Shown here: in pieces, positions 1-7,485 of the stretch
Layout: the number at the start of each line of letters is the position of its first letter
Numbering within the stretch: the stretch's first letter is position 1
NCBI GenBank assembly: GCA_030631455.1
Contig: DAOVLC010000015.1
Coordinates: 1-10,818 of the forward strand
DNA from: Candidatus Zixiibacteriota bacterium
GTDB lineage: Bacteria; Zixibacteria; MSB-5A5; JAABVY01; JAHJOQ01
Direction of reading: 5' to 3'
Length of the DNA: 10,818 nt
The notes under the pieces: generated by a model
Seen by the model: only the letters and a program-made list of their open reading frames with translations
Databases searched by the model: none
Told to the model about the DNA's origin: nothing
Program-made: the position numbers and the translations under genes

Positions 1-956
1 AAGATCTGAACGGTATCACTGACTGGATATCGACACGTTCCAAGTATTTCACGGCCATTATGATTCCGACTTCTCGCGATGCGCATGGACTCAGCATCTC
101 CGGATCCAAGGCAAAACCTGACGAGAAGCGCGGTATCAAAGGGCACTCGCACATTGGAATTGCTCTCAAAATGCAGCTTGCCCAAAGGAACAATCTCTTT
201 GATGCCTATACTGTCTACCTCGGTCCTCTTGAATACGACAGACTTAGAGCTTTCGACCTTGATCTCGAGAATACTCTCGACCTCGGCTGGTCGGTTATCC
301 GTCCGTTCTCGAGGTTCGTAACGTGGCTGATGATAAAATTTCACAACGTGATCCCCAACTATGGCGTTGTGATTGTCCTGTTCTCAATACTGATGAAGCT
401 GGTCTTTTCGCCTCTCAGCTATAAGTCGATGAAGTCGATGCGCAAGATGCAGGATATCATGCCGCGTCAGACCGAAATCCGGGAGAAGTACAAGAAGGAT
501 CCGCAACGCATGCAGCAGGAGATCATGAAGCTCTACAAGACCGAGAAAATCAATCCGATGAGCGGTTGTCTCCCAATGCTTCCGCAGATACCGGTGTTCT
601 GGGCTTTGTTTACGGTCTTCAGGTATACTATTGAGCTTCGCGGTGCGCCGTTTATGTTGTGGATGCAGGATCTGTCGCAGCCTGATCCGATTTACATTCT
701 GCCGGTTCTCATGGCGGTCTCAATGTTTGTACAACAGAAGATGACGGTCAAGGATCCGAAGCAGAAGATGATGATCTATCTCTTTCCGGGGCTTTTCCTG
801 TTCTGGGGAATCAGTTTCCCGGCCGGGCTCTGCCTTTACTGGTCGATTACAAACATCCTCAGCCTTGTTGAGGCAATATTTGTACACAAGAGGCATCGGC
901 CTGTCACACCACAGCCTGTGACTGATGTCCAGCCGAGCAAAAAATCTAAGAAGTAA
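1..956 (+). CDS. yidC: Membrane protein insertase YidC, 5'-truncated by the window edge
   Basis: YidC inserts and folds inner-membrane proteins, alone or with SecYEG. The reading frame is open from the left edge (first full codon at position 3), and the residues before the ATG at 60 (ending DWISTRSKYFTAIM) match the end of the periplasmic domain of Gram-negative YidC. The ATG at 60 is therefore internal and the true start lies outside. About 317 residues remain. Visible hallmarks are the YLGPLEY segment that closes the periplasmic domain, a first core helix (IVLFSILMKLVFSPLS) with Lys where E. coli has the functional Arg of the hydrophilic groove, the charged cytoplasmic hairpin (KSMRKMQDIMPRQTEIREKY), the NPMSGCLPMLPQIPVFWALF helix, the APFMLWMQDLS loop, and two terminal helices. 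The tail is basic (ending PSKKSKK), as usual. It overlaps mnmE by 32 nt. The family assignment is certain. Confidence 0.97.
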   Translation, partial: DLNGITDWISTRSKYFTAIMIPTSRDAHGLSISGSKAKPDEKRGIKGHSHIGIALKMQLAQRNNLFDAYTVYLGPLEYDRLRAFDLDLENTLDLGWSVIRPFSRFVTWLMIKFHNVIPNYGVVIVLFSILMKLVFSPLSYKSMKSMRKMQDIMPRQTEIREKYKKDPQRMQQEIMKLYKTEKINPMSGCLPMLPQIPVFWALFTVFRYTIELRGAPFMLWMQDLSQPDPIYILPVLMAVSMFVQQKMTVKDPKQKMMIYLFPGLFLFWGISFPAGLCLYWSITNILSLVEAIFVHKRHRPVTPQPVTDVQPSKKSKK

Positions 957-2328
957 CGACACGATTGCCGCCGTGGCCACACCTTCCGGTGTGGGCGGAA
1001 TTCATGTCGTGCGCCTCTCCGGGCCTGATTCCCGGCGAATCGCCGACTCGATATTCGTCGGCAGGACAACGCTTTCCGAAGCGCCGTCACATACTGCGCA
1101 CCATGGGAATATTGTAGATCGCTCGACCGGCAAGTTGCTTGATGATGTTATTGCAGTACTCATGTGGGAGCCGAGGTCTTATACCTGCGAGGATACGGTC
1201 GAATTTTCGACGCATGGAAGCCCATACATATCGGGCCGGCTGATTGAGATGCTCATAGCCAACGGTGCCAGGCTCGCCGAGCCGGGCGAGTTTACGCTGA
1301 GGGCATTCCTGAACGGCAGGCTTGATCTCTCACAGGCGGAGGCGGTCGCCGATCTGATTGCGGCGAGAACCGAGTCGGGCCATCGGATTGCGTTGGCACA
1401 GCTGGCTGGGAACCTGTCTAATCTGATTAACCAACTGAGGGACAATCTCCTGACATCGCTGTCTTTGCTGGAGGCATATACCGACTTTCCTGAAGAAGAC
1501 ATCGAACTTTCTCATTATCAGCAGGTTAAGACCACTGTCGAGTTGGCACGAGGCGAAATCGATAAGCTCCTTAACTCTTTTGATACAGGCAGGATACTGA
1601 GAGACGGGCTTCGAGTACCGATAATCGGACCGCCGAATTCCGGCAAGTCGTCGCTTTTCAACTACTTGCTTGATCACGATAGAGCGATTGTCTTCTCTGA
1701 ACCGGGCACCACTCGTGACACGATTTCCGAGTGCATCAGCATAGGCGGGTTGACGGTGCAACTGACAGATACCGCAGGACTGCATGACTCATGCGACCCG
1801 GTCGAAAACGCTGGAGTTGAGAGAAGCATGAAAGCTATCGATAGAGCGGACGTTCTCATTGCATTAGTTGACGGGACTTCCAACGATTTGGTGGATGCGG
1901 TAGCCGCGATGACGAAGAGATCTGGTAACACCCCGATCCTGTGTGTAGTCAACAAAGTCGATCTACTGGATGACAGTGAGATTGAGGCGCTGAGAGCTTC
2001 CCTTTCTGCGAAAACGTTGTATATTTCTGCGTTGCGGGGAAATGGGATCGAGGAGTTGAGACAGGCCGTGTTAGAATCAGTCTTTCCGGGCGGTGGACTC
2101 CGCGAAGACGACGAGATAAGAATTGCGAGTATCCGCCACAAGGCTGCTCTGCTGAATGCGAAAGAACAGCTCGGTGCCGTGGCTTTAGCGCTCTCCGAGC
2201 AGAGAAGTCACGAGTTTGTGGCGTTTGATCTCAAACTTGCCATGGCAAGTTTGGGGGAAATAACCGGTGAGATAACTGCTGACGAAGTGCTGAATCGGAT
2301 TTTCTCCGATTTCTGTATTGGCAAATAG
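925..2328 (+). CDS. mnmE: tRNA modification GTPase MnmE (TrmE)
   Basis: MnmE works with MnmG to add aminomethyl-type groups to U34 of tRNAs reading two-fold degenerate codons, using a folate one-carbon donor, FAD and GTP hydrolysis. The 467 residues match the usual length. The N-terminal folate-binding/dimerisation domain begins with DTIAAVATPSGVGGIHVVRLSG. The G domain sits inside the helical domain: P-loop GPPNSGKSS at residues 235-243, TRDT switch, DTAGL at 282-286, NKVD at 343-346 and SAL at 368-370. The protein ends in the catalytic CIGK motif (Cys464). The start at 925 lies inside yidC, and no other start codon reaches the conserved N-terminus. No Shine-Dalgarno sequence is obvious, so translational coupling to yidC is likely. 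Two normally Gly positions differ: C88 in the YTGED-like motif and S99 in the HGG-like motif. Confidence 0.97.
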   Translation: MSSRAKNLRSNDTIAAVATPSGVGGIHVVRLSGPDSRRIADSIFVGRTTLSEAPSHTAHHGNIVDRSTGKLLDDVIAVLMWEPRSYTCEDTVEFSTHGSPYISGRLIEMLIANGARLAEPGEFTLRAFLNGRLDLSQAEAVADLIAARTESGHRIALAQLAGNLSNLINQLRDNLLTSLSLLEAYTDFPEEDIELSHYQQVKTTVELARGEIDKLLNSFDTGRILRDGLRVPIIGPPNSGKSSLFNYLLDHDRAIVFSEPGTTRDTISECISIGGLTVQLTDTAGLHDSCDPVENAGVERSMKAIDRADVLIALVDGTSNDLVDAVAAMTKRSGNTPILCVVNKVDLLDDSEIEALRASLSAKTLYISALRGNGIEELRQAVLESVFPGGGLREDDEIRIASIRHKAALLNAKEQLGAVALALSEQRSHEFVAFDLKLAMASLGEITGEITADEVLNRIFSDFCIGK

Positions 2329-2332
2329 TGGT

Positions 2333-2348
2333 TGTTTCACGTGAAACA
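2333..2348. promoter_or_regulatory. parS centromere site 1 (ParB binding)
   Basis: The 16-bp perfect palindrome TGTTTCACGTGAAACA is identical to the widely conserved bacterial parS consensus. It starts 4 nt after the mnmE stop codon, in the 65-nt gap before mnmG. ParB, encoded 3.4 kb downstream, is expected to load here and spread as a CTP-dependent sliding clamp. The same 16-mer occurs again at 4286-4301, which makes chance occurrence implausible. Confidence 0.96.
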
Positions 2349-2393
2349 TCGGGTGGAGCACGAACATCAGAGAAGTGCGGCGGTTAGCCAGAT

Positions 2394-4241
2394 ATGAATA
2401 GTGGTTTCGACATAGTAGTGACAGGCGGAGGGCATGCCGGATGTGAGGCAGCGCTTGCGGCGGCTAGAATGGGTTGCTCAGTCGTGTTGGTCACGCAGGA
2501 CATCAAAAAGATAGCGCAGATGTCGTGCAATCCATCTATTGGTGGGCTTGCGAAGGGACAACTTGTGAGAGAGCTTGACGCTCTTGGCGGCGAGATGGGG
2601 CTTGCCATCGACAATACTGGTATCCAGTTTCGGCGGTTGAACTTATCGAAAGGTCCGGCTGTCTGGTCATCGCGAGCACAGGCAGACAGGCTGTTGTATC
2701 GTAAGTACATGCAGGACACAATCGAGAGGCAGGAGAATCTCGATATTGTCGAGGACTGCGTTGCTGCGATCAGAACTGCAAACGGCAGAGTGACCATGGT
2801 CGAGACCGAGGGAGGCTTGAAGATTGACTGTCGGGCGGCAATTGTCACAGGTGGAACATTCTTGAACGGTCTGATCCATATCGGTGAGATCACGCAGCAG
2901 GCCGGCAGGATCGGCGAGGATGCCGCACTTCATCTCTCCGAACAGCTACAAAGCCTCGGCTTCAAGGCTGGACGTCTCAAAACGGGCACTCCACCGCGGC
3001 TCGATGGCAAAACCATAGACTTCGATGTTCTGGAAAAACAACCGGGACATGACGATTTCCCTCCGTTCTCGCTCAGATCTTCACGCGTCTATGATAACTC
3101 GGCAACATGCTGGATCACTTATACTAATAAGGACACCAGGAAATACATCAACGATAATCTGCATACCTCAGCACTCTATTCCGGTCGGATCAAAGGTGTT
3201 GGCCCGCGCTATTGCCCATCGATTGAAGATAAGATCGTCAGGTTCTCCGACAAACCGCGCCATCAGCTTTTTCTTGAACCCGAAGGCGGCGGTACCGACG
3301 AAATCTATCCGAATGGATTCGCGACAAGTCTGCCGGAGGATGTCCAGCTAAGAGCGATCAGGACTGTCAAGGGTCTCGAAGAAGCCGACATTACCGTTCC
3401 TGGCTACGCAGTCGAATACGATTTCTTCTTTCCGTACCAGATCAAGCCGACAACCGAAACAAAACTTGTCGAGGGGCTATATTTCTCCGGGCAGATCAAC
3501 GGTACTTCGGGCTATGAGGAAGCTGCGGTGCAGGGTTTCATGTCAGCGGTAAATGCCGTACTGAAACTAAAAGGCAAGCCAGAGTTCACTCTCGACCGGT
3601 CCCAAGCCTATATCGGTGTCCTGCTTGATGATCTGGCGACAAAGTCTACCGAAGAACCGTACCGCATGTTCACGTCGAGAGCGGAATATCGTCTTGCGCT
3701 CAGGGAGGACAATGTTGCTGAGAGACTGATTGAGTATGGATTCAGCTTTGGACTAATACCTGAGGGTATCTACCGGCGGGAGACGGAGAGAATCGAACTG
3801 GTCAAGAGGGAGGTGCTACGACTTGAGAAAGTCCAGTGCCCGATACGCGAACTCCCGATTGAGGCCAATGGTGACTATAATCGTAAAATCTCGGTAGCGG
3901 CCGCGCTTCGAATGCCATGTATCGGAGTGTCCGAGGTCGAGGCAAATGATAAGCAGCTGAAGAGTCATTCTCGCGGTATCAAGACCGATATAGAAATCAA
4001 AATCAAGTATAAGGGCTATCTTGACAAGCAGCAGAGGGAGATTGATAAGTTCAAGAGACTTGAGGATCGCCCGATACCACAGGGTTTCCCGTTCATGTCT
4101 CTGACTGGGCTGAAGGCCGAAGCGCGTGAGAAGTTTGTGCAGTTCAAGCCAATGTCATTGGGTCAGGCGTCGAGGATTTCAGGTATCACACCTGGGGACA
4201 TCTCTGTCCTAATGGTGCACCTGAAGAGGATGTCTGCTTAG
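2394..4241 (+). CDS. mnmG: tRNA uridine 5-carboxymethylaminomethyl modification enzyme MnmG (GidA)
   Basis: MnmG is the FAD-dependent partner of MnmE in modifying the wobble uridine C5 of tRNA. The 615 residues are full length for the long GidA form. The N-terminal dinucleotide-binding fold is at residues 3-25 with the GGGHAG loop at 11-16. Family signatures follow: SCNPSIGGLAKGQLVRELDALGG, LKTGTPPRL, GPRYCPSIEDKIVRF (from residue 270, conserved Cys274), HQLFLEPEG, ATSLPEDVQ and GQINGTSGYEEAAVQG. The C-terminal tRNA/MnmE-binding helical region has YLDKQQREIDKF and ends near LMVHLKRMSA. The ATG at 2394 places the FAD motif at the usual distance from the start. The gene follows mnmE after 65 nt containing a parS, and precedes rsmG by 39 nt. 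Assignment is firm. Confidence 0.97.
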   Translation: MNSGFDIVVTGGGHAGCEAALAAARMGCSVVLVTQDIKKIAQMSCNPSIGGLAKGQLVRELDALGGEMGLAIDNTGIQFRRLNLSKGPAVWSSRAQADRLLYRKYMQDTIERQENLDIVEDCVAAIRTANGRVTMVETEGGLKIDCRAAIVTGGTFLNGLIHIGEITQQAGRIGEDAALHLSEQLQSLGFKAGRLKTGTPPRLDGKTIDFDVLEKQPGHDDFPPFSLRSSRVYDNSATCWITYTNKDTRKYINDNLHTSALYSGRIKGVGPRYCPSIEDKIVRFSDKPRHQLFLEPEGGGTDEIYPNGFATSLPEDVQLRAIRTVKGLEEADITVPGYAVEYDFFFPYQIKPTTETKLVEGLYFSGQINGTSGYEEAAVQGFMSAVNAVLKLKGKPEFTLDRSQAYIGVLLDDLATKSTEEPYRMFTSRAEYRLALREDNVAERLIEYGFSFGLIPEGIYRRETERIELVKREVLRLEKVQCPIRELPIEANGDYNRKISVAAALRMPCIGVSEVEANDKQLKSHSRGIKTDIEIKIKYKGYLDKQQREIDKFKRLEDRPIPQGFPFMSLTGLKAEAREKFVQFKPMSLGQASRISGITPGDISVLMVHLKRMSA

Positions 4242-4280
4242 ATAATCGATTGCTTTACAGGTTCTTGCGATTACAGAAAA

Positions 4281-4952
4281 ATGTCTGTTTCACGTGAAAC
4301 ATCCAAGTCTAACGACTCTTGGAGAGTAGATCTTAAGAATATCCTGACCGAATCTACTCCGCATCTCTCTGATCTATCCTTCGAGAAACTGTGCCTCCTC
4401 GCGGATGAAACCCTGAATGAGAATGAACTGCTTCATCTGGTATCACGGAGGGACCCGGAGAATGAAGTGGTCAAGCAGATTGTTGATTCCGCCGCAATCA
4501 CCAACTGCCTGTCGTTATGCCCTGGATGCAGGCTTCTCGATGTCGGCAGTGGCGCGGGATTCCCCGGCATTGTGCTGAAGCTGATCTTCCCGGACATTAA
4601 ACTGTATACACTTGACTCATCCCCTCGGAAGATCGATTTCCAGAGACGTGTCTGTGGGAAGCTTGAGATCAGTGCGACGTTTCTCAGCTGTGACTTCAGG
4701 CGAGCAGCGCTTGATGAACTCGTAGACATTGTGATAGTCAAGGCGCTCGGTTCGAAGCGCGATGTCATTCGGAAGTCAAGGAACTGGCTCCGATCATCTG
4801 GCAAGCTGATACTCATGGAAGGCAAAACTCCTGATCACACAATAGAATCCTCGGTTTCGAGAACTAATGCGTTTTCTCACCACATTCTCGTCCCGTACAG
4901 CCTGGCTGCTTTTGGCTCGGCGCGCCATCTTGCAATTGTTTACAAAAAATAA
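4281..4952 (+). CDS. rsmG: 16S rRNA m7G527 methyltransferase RsmG (GidB), divergent
   Basis: RsmG methylates N7 of G527 in 16S rRNA using S-adenosylmethionine. The 223 residues fit the family. The SAM-binding motif I is clear: LLDVGSGAGFPG with D87 and G89-G93. It is followed by the acidic strand end TLDSSPRKIDFQRR, and the C-terminus SARHLAIVYKK resembles the usual RHLVVI ending. Several normally conserved positions are changed: the NLT-x-I-RDP segment reads ELLHLVSRRDP, the RHILDS segment reads KQIVDSAA, and the (S/A)RA(F/V)A segment reads VKALG. Activity is therefore less certain than identity. The first codons contain a complete parS, so residues 3-7 (VSRET) are dictated by the DNA site. 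Position downstream of mnmG and upstream of parA is the canonical gidAB-parAB order. No clear ribosome binding site is seen before the ATG at 4281. Confidence 0.9.
   Translation: MSVSRETSKSNDSWRVDLKNILTESTPHLSDLSFEKLCLLADETLNENELLHLVSRRDPENEVVKQIVDSAAITNCLSLCPGCRLLDVGSGAGFPGIVLKLIFPDIKLYTLDSSPRKIDFQRRVCGKLEISATFLSCDFRRAALDELVDIVIVKALGSKRDVIRKSRNWLRSSGKLILMEGKTPDHTIESSVSRTNAFSHHILVPYSLAAFGSARHLAIVYKK
4286..4301. promoter_or_regulatory. parS centromere site 2, embedded in the rsmG coding start
   Basis: This is a second perfect TGTTTCACGTGAAACA palindrome, covering the last base of rsmG codon 2 through codon 7. It lies 1.95 kb from site 1 and about 740 bp upstream of parA. A parS within the 5' end of gidB is known from other bacteria, so its position supports both the parS call and the start chosen for rsmG. 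Confidence 0.96.
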
Positions 4953-4990
4953 AAGTTTTTGTTGAATTCAGTTCCACGTGTCGTTATAAA
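4944..4990 (+). promoter_or_regulatory. Predicted sigma70-type promoter of parA
   Basis: A -35-like TTGAAT (4962-4967) and a -10-like TATAAA (4985-4990) are separated by exactly 17 bp. An A-tract followed by a T-tract (4944-4960) lies just upstream, where an UP element would sit. The expected transcript start is near 4997, about 45 nt ahead of the parA ATG. The A-tract overlaps the rsmG stop codon. This would give the parA-parB-M23-bactofilin genes their own promoter. The match is by eye only. Confidence 0.55.
4970..4985. promoter_or_regulatory. Degenerate parS-like half-site in the parA promoter spacer
   Basis: AGTTCCACGTGTCGTT aligns with parS. The left arm and centre (GTTCCACGTG) fit the tolerated parS variant GTTNCACGTG exactly, while the right arm is lost. 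It lies between the predicted -35 and -10 elements, where ParB binding would block RNA polymerase. It could be a decayed parS, an autoregulatory operator, or chance around a CACGTG core. Confidence 0.35.
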
Positions 4991-5041
4991 GATACAACCT
5001 GCTGATTTATTGCAGCTTAGGAGTGTTTTCAGGCGAGAGTT

Positions 5042-5803
5042 ATGAGCAAGATAATCGCAATCGCAAATCAGAAGGGTGGAGTCGGAAAGTCCACTACCGC
5101 GGTAAACCTGTCCGCCTGTCTCGCGGTGGCTGAGAAGCGGGTGCTTGTGATCGATTTCGACCCGCAGGCCAATACAACGAGCGGGATGGGTTACGACAAG
5201 CATTCGATCGAGAACTCGGTCTATGACGTAATTGTTGGGGGGACAACACTCAGCGAGGTAATTACTTCCACTGATATTGACTACCTGAAGCTCGCCCCGT
5301 CCAGCATCGATCTGGTTGGTGCGGAAGTCGAGTTAGTCAACCAGGAGAACCGCGAGAACAGACTGAGAGCTGCCCTGTCAGCCGAGTCCGACAACTACGA
5401 CTACATTTTCATTGACTGCCCACCATCTCTCGGGCTTCTCACTCTGAATGCTCTGGTGGCGGCGCAGACAATACTCATTCCGATTCAGTGTGAATTCTAC
5501 GCGCTGGAAGGACTGGGGCAACTGCTTCGTACGATTGAGCTTGTCAGGTCAAACCTGAACAGGGAGCTTGAGATTGAGGGGATTCTTCTGACGATGTACG
5601 ATTCACGGCTTAATCTGTCTCGACAGGTAGCCGACGAGGCGAGGAAGCACTTTGATGGACAGGTATTCAATACGGTGATACATAGAAATGTGCGGCTTTC
5701 GGAGGCGCCGTCATTTGGTAAGCCGATAGTTTTCTATGATGCTGTCAGCACCGGTGCAAAGAATTATCTGCAACTTGCAGAGGAGTTTTTGAATCATGAC
5801 TAA
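5042..5803 (+). CDS. parA: Chromosome partitioning ATPase ParA (Soj)
   Basis: ParA is a dimerising ATPase that binds nucleoid DNA and moves ParB-parS complexes to segregate origins. The 253 residues are the short chromosomal type, without the N-terminal helix-turn-helix of plasmid ParA. The deviant Walker A is KGGVGKSTT at residues 11-19, with the signature lysine K11. The Walker A' strand VLVIDFDPQANTT carries D40, and Walker B is YIFIDCPPSLG with D125. The C-terminal half has the family segments QCEFYALEGLGQLLRTIELV, LLTMYDSRLNLS and RNVRLSEAPSFGKPI. The start at 5042 gives the standard N-terminus (MSKIIAIANQKGG). A purine-rich GGCGAGAG precedes it. The stop overlaps parB by 8 nt, so the two are translationally coupled. 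Confidence 0.97.
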   Translation: MSKIIAIANQKGGVGKSTTAVNLSACLAVAEKRVLVIDFDPQANTTSGMGYDKHSIENSVYDVIVGGTTLSEVITSTDIDYLKLAPSSIDLVGAEVELVNQENRENRLRAALSAESDNYDYIFIDCPPSLGLLTLNALVAAQTILIPIQCEFYALEGLGQLLRTIELVRSNLNRELEIEGILLTMYDSRLNLSRQVADEARKHFDGQVFNTVIHRNVRLSEAPSFGKPIVFYDAVSTGAKNYLQLAEEFLNHD

Positions 5804-6671
5804 GTTAGCGTTAGGCAAGGGATTAGATGCATTGATCCCGGTCAGAGAGGAGCCGAGAGAAAGCTCGATGCTTGTGATGTTAAGGATCGACCAGGTCTTA
5901 ACACGGAGAAGCCAGCCACGCCAGTTCTTCTCGGACAGTGGGATCAAGGAGTTAGCCGATTCGATTCGAGAGAAGGGAATCCTGCAACCTCTACTGGTCA
6001 AACATCAGGGTGGCAGGTATCAGCTTATAGTGGGCGAGAGGCGACTCAGAGCAGCGCAACTGGTTGGACTGAAAGAGATTCCTGCGATAGTAATGAACCA
6101 GATGACCGATTCGGAGGCATTCCAGCTTGCTCTGATCGAGAACATCCAGCGAGAGGATCTTACTCCGCTGGAGGAGGCTGAAGCATACGCGAAGCTGCTT
6201 GAGTCGGCAGCGATGACTCAGGAAGAACTTGCCTCAAGGCTCGGAAAGAACAGGTCGACCATAGCGAACAGTATCAGGCTGCTCACATTACCTGATGAAG
6301 TAAAGGAACTGGTAAACGAGGGCAAGGTTTCGGCGAGTCACGCTCGTGCAATCCTGGCGTTGCCGGATAGCAAAAAACAGATCGAACTTGCGCGTAAAAT
6401 TGCGGAATCTAATCTCTCCGTTCGCGAGATAGAGCATGTTGTCTACGGCAAGCCGAGGAAGAAGCGCGGACGCAGCCTCAAGCTCAAGCGTCAGCCACCG
6501 GAAATCTATGAGGCGGAGACGGCGTTGAAGCGATACCTGCAAACCGCCGTTCGAGTCAAGCGTGGCCTTAAGGAAGGACGTATAGAGATATCTTTCTATA
6601 ATGAAGATGACCTCGGTCGTCTCCTTGATCTAATAATGCAACAGCAGGAGGGAAGATCCCGAGGAATCTGA
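5796..6671 (+). CDS. parB: Chromosome partitioning CTPase and parS-binding protein ParB (Spo0J)
   Basis: ParB binds parS, clamps onto DNA using CTP, spreads along it and stimulates ParA. The 291 residues have all expected parts. The N-terminus MTKLALGKGLDALIPV is the usual ParA-stimulating leader with the LGKGLxALI motif. The ParB/Srx nucleotide domain contains QPRQFF, GERRLRAA (from residue 80) and ENIQREDLTPLEEA (from 115), the CTP-binding boxes. The helix-turn-helix MTQEELASRLGKNRSTIANSIRLL begins at residue 140, followed by VSASHARAILAL. A basic linker (KPRKKRGRSLKLKRQ) leads to a C-terminal dimerisation domain ending in GRIEISFYNEDDLGRLLDLIM. Its binding sites are present at 2333 and 4286. 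The M23 peptidase gene starts 5 nt after the stop, so it is probably co-transcribed. Confidence 0.97.
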   Translation: MTKLALGKGLDALIPVREEPRESSMLVMLRIDQVLTRRSQPRQFFSDSGIKELADSIREKGILQPLLVKHQGGRYQLIVGERRLRAAQLVGLKEIPAIVMNQMTDSEAFQLALIENIQREDLTPLEEAEAYAKLLESAAMTQEELASRLGKNRSTIANSIRLLTLPDEVKELVNEGKVSASHARAILALPDSKKQIELARKIAESNLSVREIEHVVYGKPRKKRGRSLKLKRQPPEIYEAETALKRYLQTAVRVKRGLKEGRIEISFYNEDDLGRLLDLIMQQQEGRSRGI

Positions 6672-6676
6672 CATTA

Positions 6677-7483
6677 ATGGTGGTGACCGACACCACGGAA
6701 CAGCCACGCAGCCTGAGAGTGCCTGTCTGGTTACTGAAAGCGCTGGCAGTATTCATCGTTGTTTCGGTGATTGTCGTGGTTTATGGAGCACTTACTTATA
6801 CTCAGCTTTTGAGCAATGCTGTCCTGGTCGATGACTTGCAGACCGAGAATCGGATTCTGCGTGATTATACCGAACGTGTTCACAGCCTTGAGAGAGATCT
6901 TGCCACCAACAGGATATTGCTCGAGAAGATGATGGAACTTGCGGGCATTGATGTGAGCCCTGAGTTCATGTCTTCTGATAATCCGGATGCCGTGTCATCC
7001 GGAGCTGTTCCAGACTATTCATCGCAGGTGTTTCAACAGCAGTACGCAGGTGGTACCGATGAACTTGACTCCATAAGTGGATCGACGCCTGCTGGAATCC
7101 CGATACTCGGCTCTGTTTCGAGGGGGTTTGCACCAGGAGAATCGGAGGGGGTAAGGCGGCATCTCGGTATGGATATCGCTGCGAGAGAAGGCACTCCGGT
7201 CTATGCGACAGCCGCGGGAGTAGTGGAATTCGCCGATTGGGACGAGAATTTCGGGAATTACCTTATAATAGATCATATTGATGGATACAAGACTCATTTC
7301 GGACATAACAGGGTACTCCTTGTATCTGTTGGTGACGTAGTCAGAAGGGGCGAATTGGTTGCTCTGTCTGGGAACACTGGGAAGAGCTCGGCCCCGCATC
7401 TTCACTACGAAATCCGCCACAACGGGGAACCGGTTGATCCAGCAGACTATATGGATGTAGAATCACTAAAGCAGGTGGAGTAG
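6677..7483 (+). CDS. Membrane-anchored LytM/M23 peptidoglycan endopeptidase
   Basis: This is a predicted zinc metalloendopeptidase acting on peptidoglycan cross-links or stems in the periplasm. Of its 268 residues, 17-39 form one hydrophobic segment behind a short cytoplasmic tail, so it is a single-pass anchor. Residues about 47-88 (VDDLQTENRILRDYTERVHSLERDL...) look like a coiled coil, followed by a Ser/Gly-rich linker. The M23 domain runs from about 140 to 262. Its zinc and catalytic residues appear intact: H162 and D166 in HLGMD, H207 and H210 in THFGH, and H241 and H243 in HLHYE. It should therefore be active, unlike the degenerate LytM factors. It sits 5 nt after parB and 2 nt before a bactofilin gene. 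Pairing of M23 peptidases with bactofilins is known in cell-shape systems such as Helicobacter Csd1/CcmA, so a localised role in cell shape is inferred. Confidence 0.92.
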   Translation: MVVTDTTEQPRSLRVPVWLLKALAVFIVVSVIVVVYGALTYTQLLSNAVLVDDLQTENRILRDYTERVHSLERDLATNRILLEKMMELAGIDVSPEFMSSDNPDAVSSGAVPDYSSQVFQQQYAGGTDELDSISGSTPAGIPILGSVSRGFAPGESEGVRRHLGMDIAAREGTPVYATAAGVVEFADWDENFGNYLIIDHIDGYKTHFGHNRVLLVSVGDVVRRGELVALSGNTGKSSAPHLHYEIRHNGEPVDPADYMDVESLKQVE

Positions 7484-7485
7484 AC

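Noticed and set aside
882..890. TTGTACACA, a DnaA-box-like 9-mer in yidC
   Set aside because: It has one mismatch to the consensus, is alone and lies in coding sequence, so chance is the simplest explanation.
1330..2141. Long minus-strand ORFs antisense to mnmE (up to 155 codons)
   Set aside because: They lie opposite a firmly identified gene, show no recognisable protein features, and reflect the balanced base composition.
2185..2367. Minus-strand ORF beginning MFVLHPMFHVKQPL
   Set aside because: Its MFHVKQ stretch is only the parS palindrome translated on the other strand, and the remainder lies antisense to mnmE. It has no support as a gene.
4943..4961. CAAAAA/TTTTTG inverted repeat at the rsmG stop as a terminator
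   Set aside because: The stem is nearly all A-T pairs with no GC-rich part. The tract is better explained as the AT-rich upstream part of the parA promoter.
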